Positions 49,575-57,841 of a DNA stretch of 64,000 nucleotides are shown here, piece after piece. The DNA comes from JASLDZ01 sp964235945. GTDB taxonomy: Bacteria > Pseudomonadota > Alphaproteobacteria > Caulobacterales > Caulobacteraceae. The notes under the pieces are model-generated. The model was not told where the DNA came from and made no database searches. It saw only the letters and a list, made by a program, of their open reading frames with translations. Position 1 is the first letter of the stretch; each line of letters begins with the position of its first letter. A program made the position numbers and the translations under genes. The stretch spans positions 31,948 to 95,947 of the forward strand of contig CAXSDV010000005.1 in NCBI GenBank assembly GCA_964235945.1, given 5' to 3'.

Positions 49575-51509
49575 TCAGCCGCTCCCCCCCGCGTGCAGGG
49601 CCGCCGCGTTCACCGACTGACGCTCGGCGTCCACGGGCGTGGGCGGGTCGGACGCGGGCGTGTCGGTCGTGGCGTGGGCCCAATGCTTCAGCCAGGGGCT
49701 GAGCGCCAGGAACACCACGCCCACCCCCACCGCGATCCAGCCGATCACCGCGAACACGTGGGCGGAGGTGGCGAGGGCGCGCGCCGGGTCGAGCACCTGG
49801 CCGGCGATGGTTTCCGAGCCCGCGAGCTGGGCCACGGCGCCGGCGATCCACTCGGCCCAGGAGATGCCCATGAACCACATGGCCATCATGGTCGACACGA
49901 GCACGAAGGGCGATAGACGGGTGATCTGGCTCATGCCCACCGGCGACAGGCAGAGCTCGCCCGTGCTTTGCAGGAAGTAGGAGGCGGCGATGAACACCAG
50001 CGGCGTGCGGAACGCGCCGTCGGCGAAGCGGGCGCTCCAGACCAGCACGAGGAAGGCCACCCCGACCTGAAGCAGGGCCAGGCCGAACTTGACCATGGGG
50101 TCGGGGTCGCGCCGCCCCAGGCGCGACCACAGCGCCGCGAACACGGGGGCGAAGATCAACACGAAACCCGGGTTGAAAGCCTGCGTCTGGGTGGAGGCCA
50201 GGCTCATGTCGATCCACACCCGGTGACCGGAAGCGGGAGGCGCCGCGGCCAGCATGTCGCGCGTGCCGAAGAACAGCTCCTTGCCGAACAGCGGCAGGGT
50301 GAACGGGTGAGGGATCAGGTCCAGCCGCACGTTGCGGTCGGCGTAGATCTGCAGGGAACTGCCGGCCTGCTCGAACAGCGTCCAGAACACGATGGAGCCG
50401 ACGATCAGGACGAAGGCCAGCAACAGGCGCTGTCGCTCCACCCGGCCGGCTTCGCGCACCATGTAGCGGCCCACATAGGCCAGCACTCCCACCGATCCCA
50501 AGCCCAGCAGCCAGCCCACCGCCGCGTCGTGGCGCACCAGCACGAACACCAGCCCGGCCCCGAGAAGGCCGCCGAGGTAGATGATCGTCTCCCGGTTGAT
50601 GGGGCCGATCACCGGCCGGGCGAGCTTCACGGGATCGGGCGGCTCGCCCCGGCCCTCCAGCCAGCCGCGCCCGAGCACGAACACCACGAAGCCCGCCAGC
50701 ATGCCGAGCCCTCCCAGGCCGAAGCCCGCCCACCAGCCGACGTTCTCGCCCAGATAGCCGCACAGCACCGACGCCCAGAACGAGCCGAGGTTGATTCCAA
50801 AGTAATACAAGGTGAAGCCCGTGTCCCGCCGCGGATCGGTGCGGCCGTAGAGCTGGCCGACGGTCGACGAGATGTTCGCCTTGAGGAAGCTGACGCCCAT
50901 GATGATCAGCGACAGGGCGAAATACATGAAGTTCAGGTACAGCGGGCTGCGCCCCGCCACCGACAGCTTGAACTCGCCCTTGGGGAGCACGGACGGCAGG
51001 GGCGCGCCCGCGGGCAGGCCCTTGATCGCCAAGCCGCCCCCGGGGGCGGGACCGTAGGCGTAGGATCCGGCTCCCACCTTCAGCCTGGGTTCGGCGCCGT
51101 GGGAGCCGGGCTGGAACGCGTAGCTCGCCCCGCGGTAGTCCAGCATCTGGGTGGCCGGCTTGCCCTGCACCGCCATGGTGAGTTGGCCGCACACGAGCAG
51201 CAGGGCCCCGAACGCCACCGCTTTACGCGTGCCGAGGTAGCGGTCGGCCAGGATGCCGCCCACCAACGGCAAGAGGTAGGTGAGGCTCAGGAAGGCGCCG
51301 TACTGTCCGCCCGCCTCGGCGTCGCTGAACAGGAAGTGCTTGGTGAGGTACAGCACCAGCAGCGCGCGCATGCCGTAAAAGGCGAAACGCTCCCACATCT
51401 CAGCGAAGAACAGCACGTACAGACCGCGCGGGTGTCCCCTCAACTGCCAGGCCACGGGTATGCAGGTCAGCAGGGTGATCAGGACGCTGGCGAAGATGAC
51501 GATATTCAT
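49575..51509 (-). CDS. POT family proton-coupled oligopeptide transporter
   Basis: 644 residues. POT signatures: FFAEMWERFAFYGMRALLVL (the ExxER element), LTYLLPLVGGILADRYLGTR, GQLYGRTDPRRDTGFTLYYF and INLGSFWASVLCGYLGE. An extra N-terminal hydrophobic helix (MNIVIFASVLITLLTCIPVA) precedes helix 1, and an insertion of about 80 residues (roughly residues 110-190, YRGASYAFQPG to GEFKLSVAGRS) lies between helices. It imports di- and tripeptides with protons. The ATG at 51509 is chosen over 51578. Fits with the peptidases elsewhere in the window. Confidence 0.93.
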   Translation of the reverse strand: MNIVIFASVLITLLTCIPVAWQLRGHPRGLYVLFFAEMWERFAFYGMRALLVLYLTKHFLFSDAEAGGQYGAFLSLTYLLPLVGGILADRYLGTRKAVAFGALLLVCGQLTMAVQGKPATQMLDYRGASYAFQPGSHGAEPRLKVGAGSYAYGPAPGGGLAIKGLPAGAPLPSVLPKGEFKLSVAGRSPLYLNFMYFALSLIIMGVSFLKANISSTVGQLYGRTDPRRDTGFTLYYFGINLGSFWASVLCGYLGENVGWWAGFGLGGLGMLAGFVVFVLGRGWLEGRGEPPDPVKLARPVIGPINRETIIYLGGLLGAGLVFVLVRHDAAVGWLLGLGSVGVLAYVGRYMVREAGRVERQRLLLAFVLIVGSIVFWTLFEQAGSSLQIYADRNVRLDLIPHPFTLPLFGKELFFGTRDMLAAAPPASGHRVWIDMSLASTQTQAFNPGFVLIFAPVFAALWSRLGRRDPDPMVKFGLALLQVGVAFLVLVWSARFADGAFRTPLVFIAASYFLQSTGELCLSPVGMSQITRLSPFVLVSTMMAMWFMGISWAEWIAGAVAQLAGSETIAGQVLDPARALATSAHVFAVIGWIAVGVGVVFLALSPWLKHWAHATTDTPASDPPTPVDAERQSVNAAALHAGGSG

Positions 51510-51692
51510 GGGTAAGCTGCCATACTGCTGGTCAAGGCGTGTTCTACATGTGTTCCAACGATGACCGGAGTTGACCATGCGGGTCCGGCTATCTCAAGCC
51601 AAGGTCCGTCGATCGGCGGATCGCGCCCTGCGGCGGAACCGCCCGTGGGCGGCCGGGCGTTGTCTCTACGAGCCTTGCTGGAGCCGCCCGCG

Positions 51693-52133
51693 ATGAAGAC
51701 CCCCGGTCCCGACCACCCCATGTCTTTCGACGTCAATCCCAAGCGGGTGCGTGCGCGCTTCGCCGACCACGTCATCGCCGACACCGCCCAGGCGGTGGTC
51801 TGCCGCGAGGCGGACCAGCCGCCCGTCCAGTACTTCCCCCGGGGCGACGTCGAGACCGGCTTCATGTCCAAGACCGACAAACAGTACACCTGCCCCTACA
51901 AGGGCGAGGCCACCTTCTACACGATGATGATCAACGGCGACCTGCAGGAGAACGTCGCCTGGTCCTACGAGGAGCCCTACCCCGCCGCCGAGCGCATCCG
52001 CGGCCACGTGGCGTTCTATCCCGAGCGCATGGAGATCTACGAGATCGCGGAAGGCGAGTCGGACGCGCGGCGCGCCGACGCTCTGGTCGACGTCTGGCCC
52101 GCGGGCCGCGAGGCGGACGCCAAGTCGCTCTGA
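51693..52133 (+). CDS. DUF427 domain-containing protein
   Basis: 146 residues. The DUF427 pattern is clear: NPKRVRARFADHVIADTAQA, PPVQYFPRGDVETGFMSKTD, YTCPYKGEATFYTMMINGD, VAWSYEEPYPAAERIRGHVA and FYPERMEIYE. It is a small beta-rich protein of unknown biochemical role found across actinobacteria and proteobacteria. ATG 51693 is preferred; the 44 codons upstream look untranslated. Convergent with the DUF72 gene. Confidence 0.88.
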   Translation: MKTPGPDHPMSFDVNPKRVRARFADHVIADTAQAVVCREADQPPVQYFPRGDVETGFMSKTDKQYTCPYKGEATFYTMMINGDLQENVAWSYEEPYPAAERIRGHVAFYPERMEIYEIAEGESDARRADALVDVWPAGREADAKSL

Positions 52134-52142
52134 GGTCCGCGC

Positions 52143-52946
52143 CTACGGGGGAGACGGCGCGCCGCCCAGCCGGTCCAGCAGGGCGCGCGCCGCGGCGGGC
52201 GCCCTGACCTTGGCGCCGTTGATCATGAACACGAACACGTCGCGTCCCGCACAAGGCGGTGCGGGCGGGCCGGCGTGGGGTGGGTCCTGCGGGTCGCGGC
52301 CCGTTTCCCACGCCCGGGCGAGGTCGGCCCAGCGGTCCAGCGCCTCGTCGTCATAGCCCGTCTCCACCTCCTCCCGCGCGTCCTGCAGCCGGGCGTAGGC
52401 GAAGTCGGTGGTCAGGTCGGCCAGCGTCGGGCGCTTCGGGCCGTCGGCGAACACGATCGCCACGCCCGCACGCCGCGCCATCTCGACGAACTCGCTCGAG
52501 ACGAAGCTGTCGTGCCGCACCTCCACCGCGTGGCGCAGCGGCAAGCCCTCCACCCGCGGCGGCAGGAGCGCCAGGAAGGCGGAGAAGTCGTCGGGGTCGA
52601 AGCGCTTGGTGGGCATGAACTGCCAGAGCACGGGGCCGAGCTTGTCACCGAGTTCGACGAGGCCCTGGCCCAGGAATTTGGCCACCGCCTCGCCCGCCTC
52701 GCCCAGCACGCGGCGGTTGGTGCAGTAGCGGCTGGCCTTGAGGCTGAACACGAAGCCTTCCGGAGTCTCCGCGCGCCACTTGGCGAAGGTGGGCGGCTTG
52801 AAGGTCGAGTAGTAGGTGCCGTTCACCTCGATGGCGGTCACCGCCCGGCTGGCGTGGGCGAGTTCGCGCGCGTGCGCCAGGCCCGCAGGGTAGAACACCC
52901 CGCGCCAGGGTTCGAACGTCCACCCGCCGATACCGACCCGCACCAT
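52143..52946 (-). CDS. DUF72 family protein (YecE-like TIM barrel)
   Basis: 267 residues. MVRVGIGGWTFEPWRGVFYP, VTAIEVNGTYYSTFKPPTFA, WRAETPEGFVFSLKASRYCT, GPVLWQFMPTKRFDP and RHAVEVRHDSFVS define DUF72, a TIM-barrel family of unknown function. The final strand is FVFMINGAKVRAPAAA. The start at 52946 follows the family; 20 in-frame codons lie upstream. Confidence 0.93.
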   Translation of the reverse strand: MVRVGIGGWTFEPWRGVFYPAGLAHARELAHASRAVTAIEVNGTYYSTFKPPTFAKWRAETPEGFVFSLKASRYCTNRRVLGEAGEAVAKFLGQGLVELGDKLGPVLWQFMPTKRFDPDDFSAFLALLPPRVEGLPLRHAVEVRHDSFVSSEFVEMARRAGVAIVFADGPKRPTLADLTTDFAYARLQDAREEVETGYDDEALDRWADLARAWETGRDPQDPPHAGPPAPPCAGRDVFVFMINGAKVRAPAAARALLDRLGGAPSPP

Positions 52947-53059
52947 CGCCGCCTCCCGCCCCGCCGGTTCGGCATAGGGCTTCGCCGCGGTGCGGGCGAG
53001 CCCCACCGCGGCGCGCGCCGGGCGTTGGCGGGGCGCGCGCGACGGCCTATGTCCGGCCC

Positions 53060-53278
53060 ATGAACGCCCACGACCGCGACCTGGACGGTCCCGCCTCCCT
53101 CCACTACGGCGACGGCGACTTCGTCGTGCTCAAACCCGGCCGGTGGGTGGCGTGCGCCGTCAGCGGCCGCCGCGTGCCGCTGGACGCCCTGCGCTACTGG
53201 AGCGTGGCCTTCCAGGAGGCCTATGCGGGCCCGGCGGAGGCCTCCCGGGCCGCCGCAGGGCGCGATTTCAAGGTCTAG
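53060..53278 (+). CDS. DUF2093 domain-containing protein
   Basis: 72 residues. The stretch ASLHYGDGDFVVLKPGRWVA then CAVSGRRVPLDALRYWSVAF and QEAYAGPAEA is the DUF2093 signature, restricted to alphaproteobacteria as far as I know. Function unknown. The 3' end overlaps the convergent acyltransferase gene by 11 bp. Confidence 0.92.
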   Translation: MNAHDRDLDGPASLHYGDGDFVVLKPGRWVACAVSGRRVPLDALRYWSVAFQEAYAGPAEASRAAAGRDFKV

Positions 53279-54221
53279 GACCAGCCTCGGTCGGAGGAGC
53301 CGGCGCGTCCAGCGCGGCGTAGACCTGCGCGGGCCAGCGCTTGTGCACCCAGAACCACTCGGCCGGCGCTTCGCGCACCCGCGCCTCCACGAAGGCGTTG
53401 ATCGCGGCCACCCCCGCGCGCAGGTCGGCCTCGCGGTCGCCCGTGCGCTCCAGCGGCAGGGGTTCGTGGATGGTCACGCGGAAACGCGCCCCGGGCAGGC
53501 GCTTGACCGACATGGGGTGCAGCCGCCCCCCGAAGCGAAGCGCGAGCCTCGTGGGGCCGCCCGCCGTGCGCGCGGACGCGCCGAAGAAAGGCGCCTCGAC
53601 GCCCGTGTTGAACTTCTGGTCGTTGAGGAAGGCCACGGCCTCGCCGCCCTTGAGCGTTTCGAGCACGTCGCGCCCGCCCTCGCCGCCGCCCTTGGGGGCG
53701 AACAGCTTCACGCCGTAACGCGCGCGGGTTTCAATGATGCGGCGGTCGAAATAGGGGTTGTTGGCGGCGCGGTAGGTGACGCGGCACGGCAGGCCGCAGT
53801 CGGCGATGACCGCCGCCATCACCTCCCAGTTGGCGAAATGGCCGCTGACCAGCACAGCCCCCTCGCCCGCCCGCGCCAGCGCCTCGAACCGCTCGCGCCC
53901 GACCACCTCCACCCGGCCGGAGGCGGGGGTGATGCGGTCGGTGAGCGGGAACTCGAACAGGGTGCGGCCGAGGTTGTCCCACTGGTCGCGCAACAGGCGC
54001 CGGCGTTCGGCCTCGGACAGCTCCGGGAAGGCGATGCGCAGGTTGCGCCCGGCCAAGCGGTGCAGGGAGGTGAACGGCCCCGCCGCGCGCAGCAGCGCCC
54101 CGCCCGCGGCGGATGCGACGGCCACCGGCAACAGGCGCAGCCCGGCGCTCAGCACGTCGTAGGCGGCCATCTCCAGCCGCCACGCCAGGTCCTGCGCGCG
54201 GGAAGCGGGTCGGGAGGCCAT
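53268..54221 (-). CDS. Lysophospholipid/lipid A acyltransferase family protein (LpxL/HtrB-like)
   Basis: 317 residues. An N-terminal membrane-associated part precedes the HxxxxE catalytic motif in SGHFANWEVM (His128, Glu133), with PYFDRRIIETRARYGVKLF, EAVAFLNDQKFNTGVEAPFF and WFWVHKRWP in LpxL/LpxM order. It probably adds a secondary acyl chain to lipid A or a related glycolipid at the inner membrane. ATG start at 54221. Confidence 0.9.
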   Translation of the reverse strand: MASRPASRAQDLAWRLEMAAYDVLSAGLRLLPVAVASAAGGALLRAAGPFTSLHRLAGRNLRIAFPELSEAERRRLLRDQWDNLGRTLFEFPLTDRITPASGRVEVVGRERFEALARAGEGAVLVSGHFANWEVMAAVIADCGLPCRVTYRAANNPYFDRRIIETRARYGVKLFAPKGGGEGGRDVLETLKGGEAVAFLNDQKFNTGVEAPFFGASARTAGGPTRLALRFGGRLHPMSVKRLPGARFRVTIHEPLPLERTGDREADLRAGVAAINAFVEARVREAPAEWFWVHKRWPAQVYAALDAPAPPTEAGPRP

Positions 54222-54305
54222 GGGCCCGTTTAGGCGCCCCCCCGCCGCCGCGCAATCGCGAGGACGTCGCGCTGCGGCCGTTCACAGGACGCGGCGCGCC
54301 GCGAG

Positions 54306-55133
54306 CTAGGCCGCGCGGGCCACCTCGCGCGCACGGCCGTAGACGCCCTCCGCCCCCTCCCACCCCGCCAGGGCGGCGGGTTCGCCGGCCCCCAGGATCA
54401 GCCGTCCGTCCGGCGCGACGCGCTCGGCCAGGGCCGCCAGGGCGACCGCGGCGGCCTGCGCATGGAACTGGCCCAGCACGTTGCGGCAGAGCACCACGTC
54501 GAACTCGCCCAGCCGGGCGAGGTCGTCCATGAGGTTGATGCGCGCCCAGCGCACCTGGCTGCGCAGGTGGGCCTCAACACGCCAAAGGTCGTCGGCCTTG
54601 GTGAAATCGCGCAGCAGCATGCGGATGGGCAGGCCGCGCTGCACTTCGAAATGGCTGTACAGGCCGCTCCGCGCTTTCTGCAGCGCGCGCGCCGACAGGT
54701 CGCTGGCGAAGAGCTGGAGCTTGACGCCCGCCGCCGCCGCCACGTCCGCCGCCGCGCGCTCCGCGGCCAGCAGGGCCAGCGAGTACACCTCCTGCCCCGT
54801 GCCGCAGCCGGCGAACCAAACGCGCACCACCCGGCCCGGCCGGGTGCGGGCGAGCTCGGGCAGCACCTGGTCCACCAGGAGTTCGAACACGGCCTTGTCG
54901 CGGAAGAAGGCCGTGTCCTGGACGGTCAGCGCCTCGACCAGCGCGTCCAGCAGGCGCGGGTCGCCGCCGTTGCGCGCGCGCGAGACGAGATCGGCGGCGG
55001 ACGCGGCGCCCTCGCGCCGGGCCACCGGATCCAGCCGCGTTTCGGCCAGGTAGGCCGCGTCGCCCCGCATCTCGAGCCCGGCGCGGGCGCGGGCCAGCTC
55101 CGTCAGGAAATCCAGGTCGCCCGCCTTGATCAA
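54306..55133 (-). CDS. cheR: CheR-type protein-glutamate methyltransferase
   Basis: 275 residues. An N-terminal helical domain (residues 1-75) and a SAM-dependent domain: LTVQDTAFFRDKAVFELLVD (T-x-x-x-x-FFRD), VRVWFAGCGTGQEVYSLALL, LQLFASDLSARALQKARSGL and INLMDDLARLGEFDVVLCRN. CheR methylates chemoreceptor glutamates. TTG start overlapping the CheY-like stop (TTGA). No receptor gene is near, so it may be an accessory CheR linked to cell-cycle signalling proteins beside it. Confidence 0.92.
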   Translation of the reverse strand: MIKAGDLDFLTELARARAGLEMRGDAAYLAETRLDPVARREGAASAADLVSRARNGGDPRLLDALVEALTVQDTAFFRDKAVFELLVDQVLPELARTRPGRVVRVWFAGCGTGQEVYSLALLAAERAAADVAAAAGVKLQLFASDLSARALQKARSGLYSHFEVQRGLPIRMLLRDFTKADDLWRVEAHLRSQVRWARINLMDDLARLGEFDVVLCRNVLGQFHAQAAAVALAALAERVAPDGRLILGAGEPAALAGWEGAEGVYGRAREVARAA

Positions 55134-55495
55134 AGCAGTCCCGCCTGGGCGAACTTGGCCACGATGATGTCGCCGTCGAAGGGCTTCATGATGTACTCGT
55201 CCGCCCCGCGCTCCACCGCGTCGGCGATGCGCGCCGGGTCGTGCTCGGCGGTGCAGAACAGCACCTTGGGAACGTCGCCGCCCGGTTCCGAACGCAGGCG
55301 GCGCAGGAACTCCAGCCCGTCCATCACCGGCATGATCCAGTCGAGCAGCACCACGTCAGGCATCTGGGCGCGGCAGACGCTCAACGCCTCCAGCCCGTCC
55401 GCCGCCTCCAGCGTTTCGAAATCCAGCGCTTCGAGGATGCGGCCGGCGACCTTGCGCACCGTTCGGCTGTCGTCGACGACGAGGCAGGTGCGCAC
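55130..55495 (-). CDS. CheY-like single-domain response regulator
   Basis: 121 residues: receiver domain only. Acidic pair D8-D9 (VVDDSRTVRK), phosphoacceptor D52 (VVLLDWIMPVMDG), Thr in LFCTAEHD and Lys in YIMKPFDG. The product acts by protein interaction. Order ChpT - CheY-like - CheR on the same strand matches a Caulobacter arrangement as I recall it. It is translationally coupled with cheR. Confidence 0.93.
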   Translation of the reverse strand: MRTCLVVDDSRTVRKVAGRILEALDFETLEAADGLEALSVCRAQMPDVVLLDWIMPVMDGLEFLRRLRSEPGGDVPKVLFCTAEHDPARIADAVERGADEYIMKPFDGDIIVAKFAQAGLL

Positions 55496-55613
55496 GCTGT
55501 GAAGGGCCTCCGACCCGTTCGTCTTGCAGCGGAGAGACTGGGCCCACGCGGTTAAGGGCGGGTGTGGCGGCGCGGTGAACGAGGTGTGAACCGCCGCTCC
55601 CGCCCGAGACGCC

Positions 55614-56291
55614 TCAGCCGGGCGCGCGGGCGCGAAGCAGCACCCGGCCGTCCTCCGCCGCGGCCTCCACCCGGCCTCCCGCCGCCTCCAGCAGGGCGTG
55701 GAGGTAGTAGGCCTGCACCCAGTGGCCGGACAGCCCCTCGCCCTGGGGCTCGCCGGCCAAACCCCGCGCCACCTCCGGCCGCAGGCGCGAGCGCGCGCCC
55801 ACCGCCTCCACCGCGATCAGCGCCGCCCCGTCCTGCACCAGCGCCGATACGCGCGCGGTCCCGCCCATGGGCAGGGCCCCGGCGCCGAGCTGGGCGAGGT
55901 TGAGCAGGGCGCGCGCCGCGGGCTTGGACAGGGCCTCGGCCTGGACGCGCCAGTCGAGGTCGGCGCGCACGTGGGTGAACACCCCTTCGGTCAGCTTGCG
56001 CAGGTCGCGCGCGTCGAAGGTTTCGGCGGAGGCGCTCGCCCCGAAGGCGACGCGGGCGAAGGCCAACATGTCCACCAGCTTCTTGGCGGAAGCGCCGATC
56101 AGCTTCATGGCGTCGTCGCGCATGTCCGCCGCGCTCGGGTCGTCCAGCAGGTCCATGCCCGAGACGATGGCGGAGGCCGGGCTGATCAGGTCGTGGCACA
56201 AGCGCGCGGACAAGGCCGCGGCCAGGTCCGGGGCGCCCACGGCGGGAACAGCCGGCGGGGCTGGCGGGTCGAACAGGTCGAGGTCGCTCAT
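55614..56291 (-). CDS. chpT: Histidine phosphotransferase ChpT
   Basis: 225 residues. ChpT relays phosphate from CckA to CtrA and CpdR in the alphaproteobacterial cell cycle. The phosphoacceptor His33 lies in ARLCHDLISPASAIVSGMDL; an HK-like dimerisation helix pair and a degenerate ATP-binding-type C-terminal domain (AGEPQGEGLSGHWVQAYYLH ALLEAAGGR) follow, without intact kinase N- and G-boxes. Start ATG 56291. It lies 118 bp upstream of the CheY-like gene. Confidence 0.9.
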   Translation of the reverse strand: MSDLDLFDPPAPPAVPAVGAPDLAAALSARLCHDLISPASAIVSGMDLLDDPSAADMRDDAMKLIGASAKKLVDMLAFARVAFGASASAETFDARDLRKLTEGVFTHVRADLDWRVQAEALSKPAARALLNLAQLGAGALPMGGTARVSALVQDGAALIAVEAVGARSRLRPEVARGLAGEPQGEGLSGHWVQAYYLHALLEAAGGRVEAAAEDGRVLLRARAPG

Positions 56292-56789
56292 CGGGGCGGC
56301 TCCGGATCGTCGGATTCGTCGAAGGAGGGCGAGGCCGCCATCATGCACGGGCGCCGGACGGGAGGCGACAGGTCTGGGCGGCACGGGCGGGATTGCCGCG
56401 GGGAGGTTGCCGAGTCCTTAACGCGGACCGCACGCCGCAAAAGCGGCTCTCCACCGCACCCCGCATCGCCGCGTCGAGACCGCGGGCGCCGTCGTGGAAG
56501 CGGGTTTGCAAAGTGGACGCGTCCGTGGTTCCCGTGAGGGTTCAAGCACATGGAAGAGGTGGAGCGCCGCCATCGTCGGGAACACGACGCCCGGATCTCG
56601 GAGCGCCAGACCTTTCGCGAAATCGCTCCTCGGCGGGCCCACGGACAAGATGTACGGCGGATGAATGGACGTCCGTTTCGAAGATTTCAGCTCCGTCCGG
56701 CGTCATAAGGCTTTCGGCAACTCTCCAGCACCTTACCCGTTCGGCATGGGAGCCCCACATGGAGGCGACACAATCGCGGGAGACATGAG
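56292..56789. other. Non-coding stretch between chpT and the first Gly-rich gene
   Basis: No ORF in these 498 bases has coding support; the frames that are open give low-complexity Arg/Pro/Ala products. It must contain the chpT promoter on the minus strand and that of the Gly-rich gene on the plus strand. A single TTAA at 56418-56421 resembles half a CtrA site (TTAA-N7-TTAA), but the second half is absent. No convincing promoter or RNA seen. Confidence 0.5.
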
Positions 56790-57209
56790 ATGCGCAAGTT
56801 CCTGACGGCCGCGACGGCGGCCCTGACCCTCGCCGGCGGTCTCGGCGTCGCCACCCAGGCCTCGGCCCAGCACGGCGGCTTCCACGGTGGCGGTGGCTTC
56901 CACGGTGGCGGCGGCTTCCACGGTGGTGGCTTCCACGGCGGTGGCTTCCATGGCGGCGGATACGGCTACCGGGGGGGTTACGGCGGCTATCGCGGTTACG
57001 GCGGCTACCGCGGCTACCATCGCGGCGGGTACGGCTATTTCGGCGGCGGCCTGCTGACCGGCCTGGCCATCGGCTCCGCCTTCGGCGGGTATGGCTATCC
57101 GGGCTATGGGTACGGGTACGGCGGATACGGCTATGGCGATCCCTACTATGGGGCCGGTTACGGCTACGGGTATCCTTACGGCTACGGGTACTACGGCTAC
57201 CCCTACTGA
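56790..57209 (+). CDS. Exported Gly/His/Tyr-rich repeat protein
   Basis: 139 residues. Signal peptide MRKFLTAATAALTLAGGLGV ... ASA, then repeated FHGGG units (about 29-57), a Gly/Tyr/Arg-rich part (GYRGGYGGYRGYGGYRGYHR), one hydrophobic patch (GGLLTGLAIGSAFGG) and a Gly-Tyr tail ending YYGYPY. Likely disordered and secreted or surface-linked; histidines could bind metal. No family function known to me. A strong terminator follows at 57241. It shares style with the next gene. Confidence 0.8.
   Translation: MRKFLTAATAALTLAGGLGVATQASAQHGGFHGGGGFHGGGGFHGGGFHGGGFHGGGYGYRGGYGGYRGYGGYRGYHRGGYGYFGGGLLTGLAIGSAFGGYGYPGYGYGYGGYGYGDPYYGAGYGYGYPYGYGYYGYPY
56871..56960 (+). repeat. Tandem repeats encoding FHGGG units
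   Basis: The bases GGCTTCCACGGTGG and variants recur at 15- and 18-base spacing, encoding G-F-H-G-G-(G-G). Units differ at third positions, so the repeat is kept at protein level as well as by slippage. Confidence 0.8.
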
Positions 57210-57240
57210 TCGGCCGACCGCAGGTCGCTCGATCCGCACG

Positions 57241-57266
57241 CGCCCCGGCTTCGCCCGGGGCGTTTT
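57241..57266 (+). terminator. Rho-independent terminator after the first Gly-rich gene
   Basis: CGCCCCGG (57241-57248) pairs with CCGGGGCG (57255-57262) around CTTCGC and is followed directly by TTTT. This is the clearest intrinsic terminator in the window; it separates the two Gly/His-rich genes into different transcripts. Confidence 0.8.
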
Positions 57267-57319
57267 GCGTTCGGGAGCGCGAAACGGCTTCGGACGTTTC
57301 CCTCGCGGAGGATCCAGCC

Positions 57320-57808
57320 ATGAACCGCCCCCTGCCCGCCCTGGGCTTCGCCCTCGTCTTGGCGTCCGCGACGTCGGCTTCCGCGCAGCATCACGGAGGC
57401 GGGTCGCATGGAGGTGGAGGCGGTTTCCACGGGGGCGGGTCGCATGGAGGTGGAGGCGGCTTCCACGGGGGCGGGTTCCATGGGGGCGGTGGAGGGTTCC
57501 ACGGCGGCGGTGTAGGATACCACGGGGGCGGGTTTCACAGAGGCGGGAGGTTTTACGGGGCGGGCCACGGTTTCGGCGGTTACCGCCACGTGGGAGGCTA
57601 TGGCTTTCGCGGCGGGTACGGCGGTCCGCGCTACCACGGCTACGGGCGCTACGCGTACGGCGGATACGGCGGGTACGGCGGTCCGCTGCTGGTCGGGCCG
57701 CTGCTGGGCTATTACGAGGGCCGCCCATATTACTGCTACCACCGCCACCACTGGCGCTGGAGCCCCTACGCCGGCCGCTACGTGTCGGCGTCCGGCCGCT
57801 TCTGCTGA
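57320..57808 (+). CDS. Exported Gly/His-rich repeat protein, second copy
   Basis: 162 residues. Signal peptide (ALGFALVLASATSASA) then about 50 residues of HGGG/FHGGG repeats, a Gly/Tyr/Arg middle (GGYRHVGGYGFRGGYGGPRY), a hydrophobic patch (GGPLLVGPLLGYY) and a distinct C-terminus with Cys and aromatic residues, YCYHRHHWRWSPYAGRYVSA ending in Cys. The C-terminal part recalls small exported proteins with a W-S-P-Y element; two cysteines may pair. Function unknown; metal binding or matrix role is a guess. Confidence 0.78.
   Translation: MNRPLPALGFALVLASATSASAQHHGGGSHGGGGGFHGGGSHGGGGGFHGGGFHGGGGGFHGGGVGYHGGGFHRGGRFYGAGHGFGGYRHVGGYGFRGGYGGPRYHGYGRYAYGGYGGYGGPLLVGPLLGYYEGRPYYCYHRHHWRWSPYAGRYVSASGRFC
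57401..57472 (+). repeat. Two 36-bp tandem repeat units
   Basis: 57401-57436 and 57437-57472 differ at a single base (GTTTCC versus GCTTCC). They encode a 12-residue unit read as GSHGGGGGFHGG. Near identity at the DNA level implies a recent duplication or ongoing slippage, in contrast to the diverged units further along. Confidence 0.85.
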
Positions 57809-57841
57809 GCGGGCGGCGCGCGCCGGAGGAGACGCCCGCGC

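Noticed and set aside
56418..56421. CtrA binding site near chpT
   Set aside because: Only one TTAA half-site is present; the required second TTAA seven bases away is missing.
57401..57540. Possible CRISPR-like direct repeats
   Set aside because: The repeats lie inside a coding frame, keep the frame and encode Gly/His units; there are no unique spacers of equal size.
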